Shown here: one piece after another, positions 1 to 12,388 of the stretch | Layout of the letters: each line of letters starts with the position of its first letter | How positions within the stretch are numbered: the stretch's first letter is position 1 | Assembly (NCBI GenBank): GCA_016806645.1 | Contig: JACSYO010002007.1 | Location: forward strand, 406,001 to 470,000 | Direction of reading: 5' to 3' | From: Ophiodon elongatus | Taxonomy: Eukaryota > Chordata > Actinopteri > Perciformes > Hexagrammidae | Length of the DNA stretch: 64,000 nucleotides | Notes under the pieces: model-generated | Databases searched by the model: none | What the model saw: the letters and a program-made list of their open reading frames with translations, nothing else | What the model was told of the DNA's origin: nothing | Position numbers and translations under genes: made by a program

Positions 1-251
1 TGAGAAATCTTTGTGGTAAAAGAAAGACTCAGTCGGTGAAAGAATAGGTGCAGGCAGTTCCACTATATCTTGAAGTCCCTTCTTGTATAGATAGACATCA
101 CTCAAACCTCTTGGCAATTTCTTAAAAAAAATAATTAAAAGCACATTTGCACTAATATACCGGGTAAAGACATTAAAAGTTAAATTTTCTATTCCATTTT
201 AGTATTTTCAAAATGACCAGAAACACAAGTCCACTGTTCTGAAAAGCGCGC

Positions 252-252
<1 letters not shown>

Positions 253-330
<78 letters not shown>
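253..330. repeat. (TG)39 microsatellite
   Basis: Uninterrupted TG dinucleotides. The in-frame His-Thr / Cys-Val reading frames across it are artefacts of the repeat. Confidence 0.97.
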
Positions 331-331
<1 letters not shown>

Positions 332-821
332 CTTGGCAGGCAGCTAACCGGTAGCTGAAACCGAGCCGGAGGAGAAAATAATAGAACTTTGCTCCCCTGA
401 GCAACGTTTTCACTGTTTTTCTATGAACCGTTATGAAAAGCTGTCACGTCGCGACGTCCCTGCTGTAACTGGTCCACGATGTTTATTGATAGGAAAATAC
501 TTTGATTCTCAGTTGTCTGTCAGCCGGGCAGAAAGCAACGGAGGCCGGTCGGTTTTCCGGAGAGCTCCACAGTGTGCAGCCAGTGTCTGTTTCCATTGAG
601 CTCTGCTACCGAGTCGGGTTCAAGTGAAATTAGTGTGTCCTTTTTGTTATGTCTTATTTAAAAGATTTGCATTTCTTACAACTTTTTCCATATATTCACA
701 GTGCAAGTAAATAATGTCTTTCTTATAGTTAACTTTTTTTTTTAAGGTTTCTAGGACTTTTAGAGGACTGAAGAGGTGGAGTAAAGAGTGGAGAGAAATG
801 ACAAGACTGTTAAATCATCTC

Positions 822-823
<2 letters not shown>

Positions 824-898
<75 letters not shown>
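824..898. repeat. (CA)n microsatellite
   Basis: About 37 uninterrupted CA units, 140 bp from the D1 exon donor. Confidence 0.97.
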
Positions 899-899
<1 letters not shown>

Positions 900-1038
900 C
901 ATGCAACCCATTCCAGCCTCCGGTCCAGGTTTTTTTTTTTTCTCTGTCGTGCCGATTCAAAAGAAAAACCAAAAACTCTAACGTCTGACATAAATAAAAA
1001 AAAGTACCGGTTTAAAATCCGCCCCTCGTTGCTCTCAC

Positions 1039-1302
1039 CTGTCACCCGGATGGTGTAGTTGCTGAGCAACGCGTTGCTGTGGGCGAGCCGGCAGGAGTAT
1101 ACGCCCGAGTCCTCGTACGACACGTTGATGATGCGCAAAAGCCTCTGGCCCAGCCGCGTCCGGTTGCTAGGCACCAGCCCGGCGCCGTCTTTGAACCAGA
1201 CGACGGGCTCCGAGTGGTCCTCCAGGTCACATGACATTTCCAGGGTGTCCCCCATGCCCAGAACGTAGTCCTCCAGGAAGGCCGTCTCGCTGGACACAGA
1301 GT
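1039..1302 (-). CDS. fgfr3: fgfr3 exon encoding immunoglobulin-like domain 1 (D1)
   Basis: An internal coding exon of 264 nt (88 codons, phase 1 at both ends). The minus strand shows an acceptor (gtgtgcag) just before base 1302 and a donor (G/gtgagagc) just after base 1039. The translation is one Ig-like domain: the two disulfide cysteines sit in EMSCDLED and YSCRLAH, the core tryptophan in VVWFKDGAGLVPSNR, and the typical Y-x-D-S-G-x-Y-x-C pattern in YEDSGVYSCR. Three N-glycosylation sequons (NRT, NVS, NYT) are visible. The WFKDGAGLVPSNR and NVSYEDSGVYSCR stretches match FGFR3 D1 better than the D1 of FGFR1, FGFR2 or FGFR4, as judged from memory of the families. In FGFRs, D1 is extracellular and takes part in autoinhibition with the acid box rather than in ligand binding. 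The acid-box exon would follow on the minus strand and is not in the window. Identity as an FGFR is firm; the paralogue is slightly less so. Confidence 0.9.
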
Positions 1303-2459
1303 CTGCACACAAAAAGAGGACGCGGGTGTGAGGCTTTGTTTCAAGACATCCAGCTTATGAATGATTGTAAATCTGTGTTTGGACTTTAACCCCATCTTGT
1401 AATACGTTTCTCAATTTTAAAAAGGCAAAAAAATATTTTTAAATAGAATTTAAATCCTCATTTATCAAGTAAAAATGTCAAATATTCTCTGGTGCAGCTT
1501 CTGAAATTAAAGTTTGCTTCTTTCCATCTGCATGTTAGACTCTTCTTTATATTTACATCTCAGTCAGTTGAATACTTAATGCCCTTTGGACTTTTGGTTG
1601 GAAATTTGAGGACGTGATGATGACATTTTTTTATTTTTTAATTAGCAGGCTAATCAATAATGTAATTTCTACTAGCAGCCCGCTAACATCAGGACACAAT
1701 ATATAGATATATATATTTGTTGAAGGGAAACCAGGCAGGTTCTCTCACGTTTTGCTCCCTGTAACATCAGAAATCACTTTTCTCCCCACAGGTATGGTAG
1801 AGTTCTAAAAATGAAGGGTTTAAGATTTTGTATCAACACCATCTTTCTCTTTCAACAGTGTAATTAAGAGGCAGAGTCAGTCTCCGATGGTCTCAGCAGA
1901 AGAAAAGAAGCCTCCTTCTGAAACAAAGAGGCAGTGATGCAGAATCAACCGCCGACCGGCTGCCGAGCCATCAGCTAATCTGCCTCTGGAAGTCAGAAAA
2001 GTGCAACTTTTCATTCCGGCGTGAAGACGGAGACAGATCCGGGTGTTTGTGTGGGAATGCCCCCACCCCCCCCTCCCACCACCCCGCCCCCACCCCCTCC
2101 CGCTCCGACCTCCCCCGTCACACACCAACTCATTTACTCCAGCAGCTCGCTCGGTTAGAGCCGGGGGGGGAAACATCAACATGTTGCCTGGCCTGGTGAG
2201 GACGGAGGAGTGATGGAGGGCACGTCTGCAGAGAGCAAACAGTGGGTCCCCTTGTGTCTCCTCCATCAGAGGTGTCTCCTCACCCCAGACCTCAATCACA
2301 CATCCTCGCCGTCAGGGAGGGACAGAAACAGCAACCTCGCGCAAAACACTCTGGTTGCTCTGGCAACCACCCACGGGGAACGGCCACGCATGTCCACGAA
2401 CACGAGGACACCTGGAAGCACACGTGTGTAACTTCCACATGTGCAGGCATGCAGCACAA

Positions 2460-2538
2460 GGGGGGGGGGGGGCTGCACGAGGTGTGTTAAGATGCATGAT
2501 TTATGATGGCCAACACACACACACACACACACACACAC
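2460..2538. repeat. G13 run and short (CA)n
   Basis: Thirteen Gs at 2460-2472, then about 40 bp of unique sequence, then (CA)13 at 2513-2538. Confidence 0.85.
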
Positions 2539-3540
2539 GCTGTTGGCCTGATGAAAGGGCAGCTCGCTGACAAGCGGCGGACGTGAACGCAGCCCACTTT
2601 TTTTTTTTCCCCTCTCAGCCTCCGAGGGAGATTTGTAAAAATTGAAGTTGAGAGGCGAGGCTGGAATCAGGAGCGGCCCAGACGAGACCATCTTCACGGG
2701 GAATACATAACAGCCGCACTAAATTATAGATGGGCTCTCTCTCGCCTGCTGGTGCGGAGGAACGCGAGCCGCCGAGCCGCCGAGCCGTGTGTGAGGGAGA
2801 ACCAGACCACTGAGGGTTTCCTTCCAGGTGCAGGTCTGAAACAAAGTGGACTCAATGGACGAGTTGGGAGTCGTTTCTTTTGCTCTCTCTCGTTACACCC
2901 ATTAAAAATCCCGGAGATGTTAAGTCAACAATGTGCTTAACACGGCCGTGGCGTTCTCTGCGTGGCCTCTTGGCTTTGACAACGATATTTACAACGCTTC
3001 TTTTTTTTAAGTTTAGTTTTCAGTTAAAAAGCCCATTCAGGAAAAAAAAAAAAAAAAAAAAGCACCGAGACGACGGAGCACGCGGCATAAATCCAAACCC
3101 AGCATGTGTGTTACTTATGACCTCTGTGAAAGAAAAGGAGAAAATGGTTCTTAGAATATCTTCAGGTCTTAAACATGGGGAATTGGGCTTCATGGGGTAG
3201 ATATAATAATCCCCAGAGACTCATAGCTCACTCCGGCTTTATGGAGCCCGAGCAGCTGAGCACGAGCTCCTCTGGCAGCTCGGAGCGAGCAGCAGCAGCG
3301 AGGCTCCACTTCTTTGTATTAAGCACATATTTCCTGCTTTAAAGGCTTAGTTTGTCCCAAATTACTACACACACATTTTCTCACTGTGGCTGCACCTCAC
3401 GGTGTCGAGGCATTCAGATAGTTTCAGTTGCGCTCAGGCTTTTATTTTTCCACGACATTTACTCCTGTACTTAAAGCGTTCTGCGGCCACACGGCATCTC
3501 GGTTTATTTAATTAGGATTTGTTAATAGCTAGGCAATGCG

Positions 3541-3562
3541 TGTGTGTGTGTGTGTGTGTGTG
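3541..3562. repeat. (TG)11 microsatellite
   Basis: Short pure TG array. Confidence 0.9.
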
Positions 3563-3933
3563 ATCCTGTTGTAAGAAGAAGAAATACTTCTGCTTTGATC
3601 CTGGGAAAATACATAAGAATGAAACGTTTGTGCACCGCTTACACTGCCGGAGGCAAAACAAAATGCAATTTACCAAAAGAACATAACAAAACAAAAGATT
3701 TATGCCTAATGCCTAATGCATAAAAAAAAAACAAAAAAAAAACTCCATTTTGCCACAGAAAAGAGCAAAGCCTTCTTTTTTTTTTTGGGTCACCGTCAAT
3801 GACAAAATCTCAGCTTCAGCCTCAGATCCTGCACTTTGAAATGCAGATTTAAAATATGGAGAGAAAAAAAAACGAGGCGCTTTGAATAAAAGTGGATTTC
3901 TGGTTTGAAAGGCTTCACTCTGTGCCACTGCGT

Positions 3934-3978
3934 GACCCTTCAGGACCCTTCAAGACCCTTCAGGACCCTTCAGGACCG
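3934..3978 (+). repeat. Four-copy 10-bp tandem repeat (gacccttcag)
   Basis: Copies start at 3934, 3944, 3954 and 3964, with one A/G difference in the second. It has the same 10-bp period and shares the CCTTCA core with the large array that begins 518 bp downstream. Confidence 0.85.
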
Positions 3979-4495
3979 ATCTGGAGAAGGAGACCTTTCA
4001 GGCCTCGCCGCAGCCTTCCAGTGGACGTCCTGTCGTGGACGTCCTGTCGTGTCCGGCCGCAGGTTTGACCACGGTGACGAGAGGCGGCTCTTTGAAACGT
4101 GCTCACGCCAGAGAAACATGCAAAGAGACAAATTCCTAATTAGTAAGTGGGGACGTAAAAGTCCTGAAGAGGAACAAACATTCCAGCTGCCGCGTGTCCA
4201 GCTGTGCAGGAACGTGAACGGGAGTGTAGGCTGGACTCAACCTGGGCCCGCTTGTCTCTCGTGGTTCTGTGAATCTGAAATGTCTTTTAATATTTTTGAC
4301 GCTAAAACCCCCGAGCTGAAGCTCCCGAACTAGTCACACGACAGATTTTCATTTTTCCTTTCCAAAAATGTTTTTGTGGAGCTAAAAACGTTCCACAGGA
4401 AGTGAGTTTAGTTCCTGGCTCTTCATGCGAGAGCATGTATGTTTCGAGCAGCAGGATTTAAAAAAGTGGTTTTCTAAAGGATGTACCAACCAATG

Positions 4496-6225
4496 TTCAC
4501 TATCCTTCACTATCCTTCATTATCCTTCACTATCCTTCACTATCCTTCATTATCCTTCACTATCCTTCACTATCCTTCATTATCCTTCATTATCCTTCAC
4601 TATCCTTCATTATCCTTCACTATCCTTCACTATCCTTCATTATCCTTCATTATCCTTCACTATCCTTCATTATCCTTCATTATCCTTCACTATCCTTCAC
4701 TATCCTTCATTATCCTTCATTATCCTTCACTATCCTTCACTATCCTTCATATCCTTCATTATCCTTCACTATCCTTCACTATCCTTCACACCACACCCAT
4801 ATCCTTCATTATCCTTCACTATCCTTCACTATCCTTCATTATCCTTCACTATCCTTCACTATCCTTCACTATCCTTCATATCCTTCATTATCCTTCACTA
4901 TCTTTCACTATCCTTCACTATCCTTCATTATCCTTCATATCCTTCACTATCCTTCACTATCCTTCATTATCTTCATATCCTTCACTATCCTTCACTATCC
5001 TTCATTATCCTTCATTATCCTTCACTATCCTTCACTATCCTTCACTATCTTTCACTATCCTTCATTATCCTTCATTATCCTTCACTATCTTCAACTATCC
5101 TTCATTATCCTTCACTCATCCTTCACTATTCTTCACTATCCTTCATTATCCTTCACTATCCTTCACCATCTTCACTATCCTTCACTATCCTTCATTATCC
5201 TTCACTATCCTCACTATCCTTCATTATCCTTCACTATCTCACTATCTTTCATTATCCTTCACTATCCTTCACTATCCTTCATTATCCTTCACTATCCTTC
5301 ACTATCCTTCATTATCCTTCACTATCCTTCACTATCCTTCATTATCCTTCACTATCCTTCACTATCCTTCATATCCTTCATTATCCTTCACTATCCTTCA
5401 TTATCCTTCATTATCCTTCACTATCCTTCACTATCCTTCATTATCCTTCATTATCCTTCACTATCCTTCACTATCCTTCATTATCCTTCATTATCCTTCA
5501 CTATCCTTCACTATCCTTCACTATCTTTCACTATCCTTCATTATCCTTCATTATCCTTCACTATCCTTCACTATCCTTCATTATCCTTCACTATCCTTCA
5601 CATCTTTCACTATCCTTCACTATCCTTCATTATCCTTCATTATCCTTCACTATCTTTCACTATCCTTCACTATCCTTCATTATCCTTCATTATCCTTCAC
5701 TATCCTTCATTATCCTTCACTATCCTTCACTATCCTTCACTATCCTTCACTATCCTTCATTATCCTTCACTATCCTTCACTATCCTTCATTATCCTTCAC
5801 TATCCTTCACTATCCTTCACTATCCTTCACTATCCTTCATTATCCTTCACTATCCTTCACTATCCTTCATTATCCTTCATTATCCTTCACTATCCTTCAC
5901 TATCCTTCACTATCCTTCATTATCCTTCACTATCCTTCACTATCCTTCACTATCCTTCACTATCCTTCATACCCAACCACACTCCTTCACTATCCTTCAT
6001 ATCTTCACTATCCTTCACTATCCTTCAACCCAATCCTTCACTATCCTTCACTATCCTTCACTATCCTTCATTATCCTTCACTATCTTTCACTATCCTTCA
6101 TTATCCTTCATTATCCTTCACTATCCTTCACTATCCTTCACTATCCTTCATTATCCTTCACTATCCTTCATTATCCTTCACTATCCTTCACTATCCTTCA
6201 TTATCCTTCACTATCCTTCACTATC
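4496..6225 (+). repeat. 1.73-kb minisatellite of a 10-bp unit (TATCCTTCAY)
   Basis: About 173 tandem copies of TATCCTTCAC and TATCCTTCAT, intermixed. Near 4501-4740 the units stay exactly in 10-bp register. Later there are 9-bp units (single-T losses), CTTT/CCTT variants, and three imperfect islands near 4788, 5968 and 6025. The unit has no stop codon in forward reading and its length is not a multiple of three, so it encodes a 10-residue repeat in all three forward frames. The resulting long ORFs (more than 600 codons in two frames) are by-products, not genes. Strand asymmetry is strong: pyrimidine-rich on the plus strand, which is the non-transcribed strand of fgfr3. Confidence 0.97.
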
Positions 6226-6678
6226 GATGGAAAACATGGACAATTATTGGATGAAAACCTCTTTGAGAGACAGTGCGTGGACCATCAGAGGAGGAAGTCT
6301 TTACAAAGTACAAAGTATTACAGAAAACAACCGTACAGAAAAAGATGCAGCGGAGGCATTTCTGCCTCATATTGCTTCAACATTGAGGAACCTCCTCTTT
6401 ATGCAGCGCTGCATGATGGGAAGCAGGAGCTGCTCAACCCTCCAGAGGAGTCAAACGTAAACGTTTCCAGTTTTCGCAGCTAACTTCGTTACTTCGTATC
6501 TGTAACGTGTTCTGTGTTGAAGTGATTGCCTCGGTGACCCTGTCGCTAGGCAACCACGACAACACATTAGCGTTGGCGAGTCTTTCTTAGATGTGGATTC
6601 GTACCGAAAAAGCAAAAAGGAATTAAAAACATCTCGGCTTTGAACCAATCAGATGGTTCATAACTTTCCATTGTCGCA

Positions 6679-6740
6679 TATGAATCGGGTGGAGCGTCTC
6701 GTATGAATCGGGTGGAGCGTCTCTTATGAATCGGGTGGAG
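6679..6740 (+). repeat. 23-bp tandem repeat, 2.7 copies
   Basis: Copies begin at 6679, 6702 and 6725, each starting tatgaatcgggtggag. Nearly identical, so recent. Confidence 0.9.
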
Positions 6741-6854
6741 GCCGCCGTGTGGCTGCACCGATACTGATTTCGTCTCTTCAAAATCTTTTGTGTTTACGTT
6801 CTTTGTTCCTCGACGAGCCGCTCGGCGACGAACCCGTTTGATATCAGAGCGCTG

Positions 6855-6858
<4 letters not shown>

Positions 6859-6917
<59 letters not shown>
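6859..6917. repeat. (CA)n microsatellite
   Basis: About 29 CA units. It faces a TG array 111 bp away. Confidence 0.97.
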
Positions 6918-6920
<3 letters not shown>

Positions 6921-7027
6921 AGCTCGGCTGAGCGTCCTGGTGCCGTCCTCCAGCGCTCGCACCAACATCCAGACATTCATGCTGGTTTCTCGTCCGGTGT
7001 GGCATGTGTGAGAAATTCAGCTGCCTG

Positions 7028-7028
<1 letters not shown>

Positions 7029-7080
<52 letters not shown>
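7029..7080. repeat. (TG)26 microsatellite
   Basis: Pure TG array, inverse of the CA array at 6859-6917. Confidence 0.97.
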
Positions 7081-7082
<2 letters not shown>

Positions 7083-7164
7083 TGTGTGAGTATCTGAAGG
7101 GGGTGGGAACACTCTCGCCGGAACCTGGGGCCAGCTGGAAGCAATGTGTGATATGTACTCTTTG

Positions 7165-7236
7165 AGTGTGTGTGTGTGTGTAAATGTGATATGTACATGT
7201 GTGTGTATGTATGTATCTACCATTGTAAACGAGGAA

Positions 7237-7279
<43 letters not shown>
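7165..7279. repeat. TG-rich tract with pure (TG)20 at its end
   Basis: Degenerate TG/ATGT repeats from 7165, then a pure array at 7240-7279. Confidence 0.9.
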
Positions 7280-7284
<5 letters not shown>

Positions 7285-7568
7285 AGGCTGGGCGGTCACT
7301 CCATAAATCAAGAGGCCCCCTGCCCTCCTGGCCCTTCTTACCCTCTCGGCTCAATATCATAACAAATAGCCCTTCAGAATAAAATAAAGTCTCTCTTTGA
7401 GACGCTGCCGCGTCGTACGTTAGCGCCGCGTACAGACTCCATCTTCTCTGTCCGTCTGAAGAGGTTTATTTATCCTCTACAAACTTCTGCAGGGGCCGGC
7501 GGGCAGGCTGCGGCCCTGGGGATGAAAAGAGCTCTTTATGTGGGGAGCCTTTCCACGCCTGCCTCACA

Positions 7569-7569
<1 letters not shown>

Positions 7570-7600
<31 letters not shown>

Positions 7601-7633
7601 GACACACACACACACACACACACAGACACACAA
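7570..7633. repeat. Compound (CT)n(CA)n microsatellite
   Basis: Short CT run followed by CA units interrupted by two GACA interruptions. Confidence 0.9.
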
Positions 7634-8829
7634 CGAGTGAAGGATGCTGGAGGAACAGGAAGGAGTGTAGACCCGACTGAGGGGCCGTCGCCATGGCTGC
7701 GGTCACATCGGGCCCCGGGAGGGACTCGTCCGATTTGCTTGTTTCAAAGTGGCGATAACCAGTTTGACTAGTTTACAACGCGGGCCGGCCGTCTGTCGAC
7801 GCACGTTAATATCAATGTCCACGTCTCCACATTTTCTCTCATATTTGGAGCGGCGTGATTTCAAGGATTTCTCCGACAGATGTTAAGGGGAGACACAGGT
7901 GAACAGGGAACAGACATCACCATGACAACTTCTTCAGTTGATTACTTACATTAAAAAGGCAAATATGTTGTATATGTATATGCAAATGAGACACTATCTT
8001 ATCAAATATGGGCTGATTTGAATCAATTTTCTTTGGAAAATGCCAGGTTCAAAATTCTGAAATAAAATCTGTTGACATATTAAGAGTCAAAGGTTTTTTA
8101 AAGACCTATAAATAAAGAAATAGTCATAACAGCCATAAAAAAAGAATGAGTGCAAATGTATGATTGCCTATTTTGATGCAGATGGTATTCAGATGATTCA
8201 GAACATGTTTTATTAAAGAGCAAATCTATAACTGCAGACTGCCTCCTTACTTTTGAGTGTACAGCAGAAACCCCCCATCCAAGCTAAAATGAGGCACGGT
8301 GAATGTGGACTTGGTCCTTAAAAAGATTGTTTATGTGGTTTATGTTTCCTGATGCGTGTCCCTCTTCAGAGTGAGGAGGATATTCTCTGAACCTCACATC
8401 CGTCAGTAAACAACCAAATCGTGGCAGTTTGATGAATTCATTTTCCGCTCTGGAGGATCAAAAAAATTCAGGGTTTCATCGCTGCTGAAACACCGAATCT
8501 GTGATCCTCCAGATATCAGAAAAAAATAAATAAAAAGAAAACACAACTTTTGCCAGTTTGGTATCCTTTAAACCTCCCCACCGGTTCATGCCGCTGCCTC
8601 AGAATGACGCCTTCTTGTTCTTGTTCGGCTGCTTTGCATAAAGAAAACATCCCTGCGGGTTCAAACACGGATCATGAACAGTGAAAGATGACGGGACTCT
8701 CTTTCTGTCGGGAGCTTAGCAGATACAGAACCGCATACCTTTAAAAACCATATCTGCGTTTAAACCACTTTGGAAAGTGATGGATTCCAGATGGACCAAG
8801 GAGACGTTCATCTTCATCAAGCTCCCTTT

Positions 8830-8868
8830 TTCCCCTCCTCCTCCTCCTCCTCCTCCTCCTCCTCCTCC
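8830..8868. repeat. (CTC)n triplet array
   Basis: About 12 CTC units on the plus strand. Confidence 0.9.
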
Positions 8869-9144
8869 CTAATAAAACAACAGGGCCATGTTTCCAACAT
8901 GTGCAGAGTGGACAGCTCCCAAACCGGTGCTAAACGTTTCAGCGACAAACGGCCTTTTTTTTTTTTTTTATTTTATTTTATTGCAGGTAGTAGTTTGCTT
9001 CTACTGCGGAAAAAAAGAAATGACTCTCCTTCTCTTTTCAGAACGGAGGAGAGCAAACGCTCTCCTCGTTTACTGCGAGCACTTACGGCCAATCGGTGTG
9101 AATGTGTGTGACGCCATGTGAGCAGTGTGTCGGTGCAGATTTCA

Positions 9145-9146
<2 letters not shown>

Positions 9147-9207
<61 letters not shown>

Positions 9208-9225
9208 GTGTGTGTGTGTGTGTGT
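9147..9225. repeat. (TG)n microsatellite with one interruption
   Basis: Two pure blocks separated by a single base change near 9206. Confidence 0.95.
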
Positions 9226-10210
9226 ATTTCTGCAGTGGAAAGAGCTTCAAAATATATGAAACTAAATTTCTAAGTTTTTTTTCGCTCCCGTCTCCAGGCT
9301 TCCAGCAGTTAACTTTGTAAAAGAAAAATAAAGTGTGATAAATAAAAGATGATCTTTTAAAAACAGAAGCCTCCTGAGGAGCGACAGCGACACGCGGGCC
9401 GCGGCGGCCTCCGCAGCAGCCCGTCTGCTCGCCGCGTCCCGCCAACCGATTCTTTTACTTCTGCTTCCTATGCTGAAAAACCGGACCGGCTGCCAACCGT
9501 TTGGCACACTCAGCGTCACATGACCTTCAAACAGGATCTGTGGAAACCCCCTCCCCGCCCCCCCACCACGCCCCCAACCACCAACCCCCTCCAACTCCAT
9601 AAAGAGCACATTTCTCTTCCTCCATTTCACAGCTATGCCTATTGTACATCCTGCTCGTCCTGGAAAAGCTCCCTCTTCTTCTTCTTCTTCTTCTTCTCCT
9701 CTTTCCTTTTCTGCGGTGTGCAGTGAAAACCCCTCTAATCTCTGTTTAATATGGTTTGGCCGGATGTAAATACCTCCGGACAATGCCCTTAATCTGGGCC
9801 AGCCTGACAACCTCACACCGTTGCGGAGAAGCCTGCCAGCCGAAGATGGAGAGAATAGAGGGATGGCTCGGCGGAGATCAAGGAGGAGAGGAGAGGGGGA
9901 GAGAAGGAGGGAGGGGGGAGAGGGGGAGGTTTCCCCAGCTTGTTGCCTCTATTCTTCGCCGGGCTCAGCCGCGCTTTATGAAAAGAACCCCTAAAATCAA
10001 GTTAAAGATAGACGTTGCCTCTAAACATCCCGCCCCGGCCTGTGCCAGCCCCCCTCCCCCTCTCTCCTCCCCCCCTCCTCCTCCTCCCTCTCCCCCCGCC
10101 TGGCCCTCCGCTCGGCTGCACTAACGAGCATCGGAAGCTACTGTACATCCAGAGCATCTTGGCAGCGCCCAATCGGCCTTTCAGAGCCTCACCGTCGCCC
10201 CCACCTGCCC

Positions 10211-10253
10211 TCCACCCCTCCACCGCTCCACCCCTCCACCCCTCCACCCCTCC
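10211..10253 (+). repeat. 8-bp tandem repeat (tccacccc), five copies
   Basis: Five copies, one with a C-to-G change. It sits at the edge of a non-repetitive stretch (about 10255-10600). Confidence 0.8.
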
Positions 10254-10254
10254 G

Positions 10255-10600
10255 GTCTCAGTCGGGCCTGGGCTCGGTCCACGGTAATTGTCATTCCAAA
10301 GACGAACTGGCCTAGTTTCAATTCAACAGACAAGTGTAAGAAGCTCGGCCCCCACAAAAGCCAGGATGTCTGCGAAGTGTGTGTGGGGGCCACTACACAA
10401 CATAATCACACTTCCCTTCACAACACGGAGGAACCAATCCGATTACAAGGCGGCTTTTTGGATCTCATTATGCTTCTTTTTTTTTTAGGCGGCGACTCGC
10501 TCTTTGTACTTAATTGGGACCTAACGAAGAGAGCAGGGGGGATATTTGACGAGTCATCTGTTCGGTTTATTGATTTAAGGTCACTGTGGGAGACTTTGGA
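10255..10600. promoter_or_regulatory. Candidate non-coding regulatory block in the large intron
   Basis: Non-repetitive, moderately AT-rich stretch between repeats with homeobox-like cores (ggtaattgtcattcc, cataatcaca, cttaattggg) and no open frame of note. It is called a candidate only because it resembles conserved non-coding DNA in texture. No conservation data are available. Confidence 0.2.
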
Positions 10601-11163
10601 CTGAAGAATGATGCTCGGTCAGCGTTTCTTCAGAGGCTCGCTGAGTGATCAGAAAAAGACAACGAGCACAAATTGGGGCAAAAGCACAAAACTAGGAACG
10701 CTGTGCTGGATGTAGAGAGCTGGCTGTGTAACCTAAGTATAGATATAGTATATATAACTATGAAAGATGAAAAGTCAAGGCGCCATCAAAAGGTTCCATC
10801 GTACTCGTCAATTTGCAACATTGCTTGCAGAGATATTAAATGAATAAAACAACAAAACCTGGTATGGTTGATACATTTCTATCTAATGGAAGATATTGTC
10901 ATCAGCAAACACTATTTGCACAAATTCATAGTTAAACATCTGGAGGTTGAGAATATTTTTAGAGGACATCCAGAAGTTAAACTCCTAAAAAAATTGAATT
11001 TATTATTTGTTTCTAAAAGTTTTTTTATATCCAAAACCCCCGAAGACAAGAAACAGCTGATGGGAGACGTCTCCGGACACGAGGAGACGCCCGATTGAGA
11101 CGTTCAACTTTGACCTCTGCTGATCCCTGCCGTGAACTCTGGCAAGTGAAATCCCCCCCCACC

Positions 11164-11169
<6 letters not shown>

Positions 11170-11216
<47 letters not shown>
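11170..11216. repeat. (CA)n microsatellite
   Basis: About 23 CA units after a C-rich tract. Confidence 0.97.
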
Positions 11217-11218
<2 letters not shown>

Positions 11219-11353
11219 CTATTGATACTCCCCAGCTGGGACGACCTGCCGCCCACAAATGTCTGTGGTGGTGGGTGGGATGGTGTGAGAGGTGACAAAG
11301 ACATCAGTGTCATGTGATGTATGGAAAAGCTCACTTGTTTTTTTTTGTACTTG

Positions 11354-11354
<1 letters not shown>

Positions 11355-11421
<67 letters not shown>
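11355..11421. repeat. Compound (CA)n(TA)n microsatellite
   Basis: About 29 CA units ending in a short TA run. Confidence 0.97.
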
Positions 11422-12340
11422 GATAGAGAGAACAAGCCTAGAGCTCGGATGGTCCTGCGTCACCGTGGTAAGTTGGCATTGCTGCAGACCAGCAGTGCTG
11501 TGAATTCACCACGCAAGAACCCCCCCCCCCGGCCTCCCCATCCCCACCCCCCCGGACCCCTCCTCCACCCCCCCCACAGTCATCAGTCTCTCACACTGAC
11601 TTTGTGCTTCAGAGAAGTTAACAATGGCGGCGAAGAAGAAAAGCTTTGAACTGAACGTTAAAACCGTCATCTGGACTTTGTTAATTAATCTGTCAAGCGT
11701 TACGAAGTCGGAGCTTTTCTTCAACCTCCGACGTCTTCACTGAGTGAACGCCAGCAGCAGAGACACGGAGCAGGAGGAATGAAGCGCATCCTTTACTATA
11801 CATGCTCTGTGTAAATCCTATGTAGGCCAGACGCTAACATTAAGGAGCCCGAGGTCATGCCCTTTGTGTTTTTGTCTGGGAATTTTGGGGGATTGTAGAG
11901 AGATTCAATCATTTAAATTCACACATGCGGCTAAAGAGACTACTTTTAAATTCAGTTTCAATTCAAGAGTTCAATATTTTCCCACCAGAATTTGAAACGA
12001 TTCGATCCTGACACCGTGGAGAAGGCAATGAAATAGTATTTAGACATTCGTGGTAAAAAAAAAGAAAATAAAGAACACGTACTGTACATGGAATGGTAAC
12101 TGAATAAACAAAATCCAAATAATTAGGACATTTGACTGAAAGAGGTTTGGTTCTCGGTGTGTGATTAAGGGGATTCAGACTCATGACCTACGGCGATCGA
12201 GCGGGACATAAAAGCGTTTACTGCTCCGTTTATGATGCTGTTTATTAGCGAGGCGGGACTTGGTGGGTTCTTCTCCCTGGTTGTTAGTGCGCTACATGAA
12301 AACCTGCTGCTGGTCTCAGCTGCCTCTGATCACCAGGAGG

Positions 12341-12341
<1 letters not shown>

Positions 12342-12385
<44 letters not shown>
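12342..12385. repeat. (CA)22 microsatellite
   Basis: Pure CA array. Confidence 0.97.

Positions 12386-12388
<3 letters not shown>

Larger units (their letters stand above)
1..1038 (-). other. fgfr3 intron downstream of the D1 exon (partial)
   Basis: Starts with the donor gtgagagc next to base 1039 and runs off the window. It contains two dinucleotide arrays. I looked for an acidic-box exon (runs of Asp/Glu codons) on the minus strand and saw none. Confidence 0.7.

Noticed and set aside
4425..6460. Two overlapping forward ORFs of more than 600 codons with SFTILHYPSL-type repeats
   Set aside because: They are translations of the 10-bp minisatellite, which has no stop codon in forward reading. 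Different frames give the same peptide and nothing resembles a protein domain.
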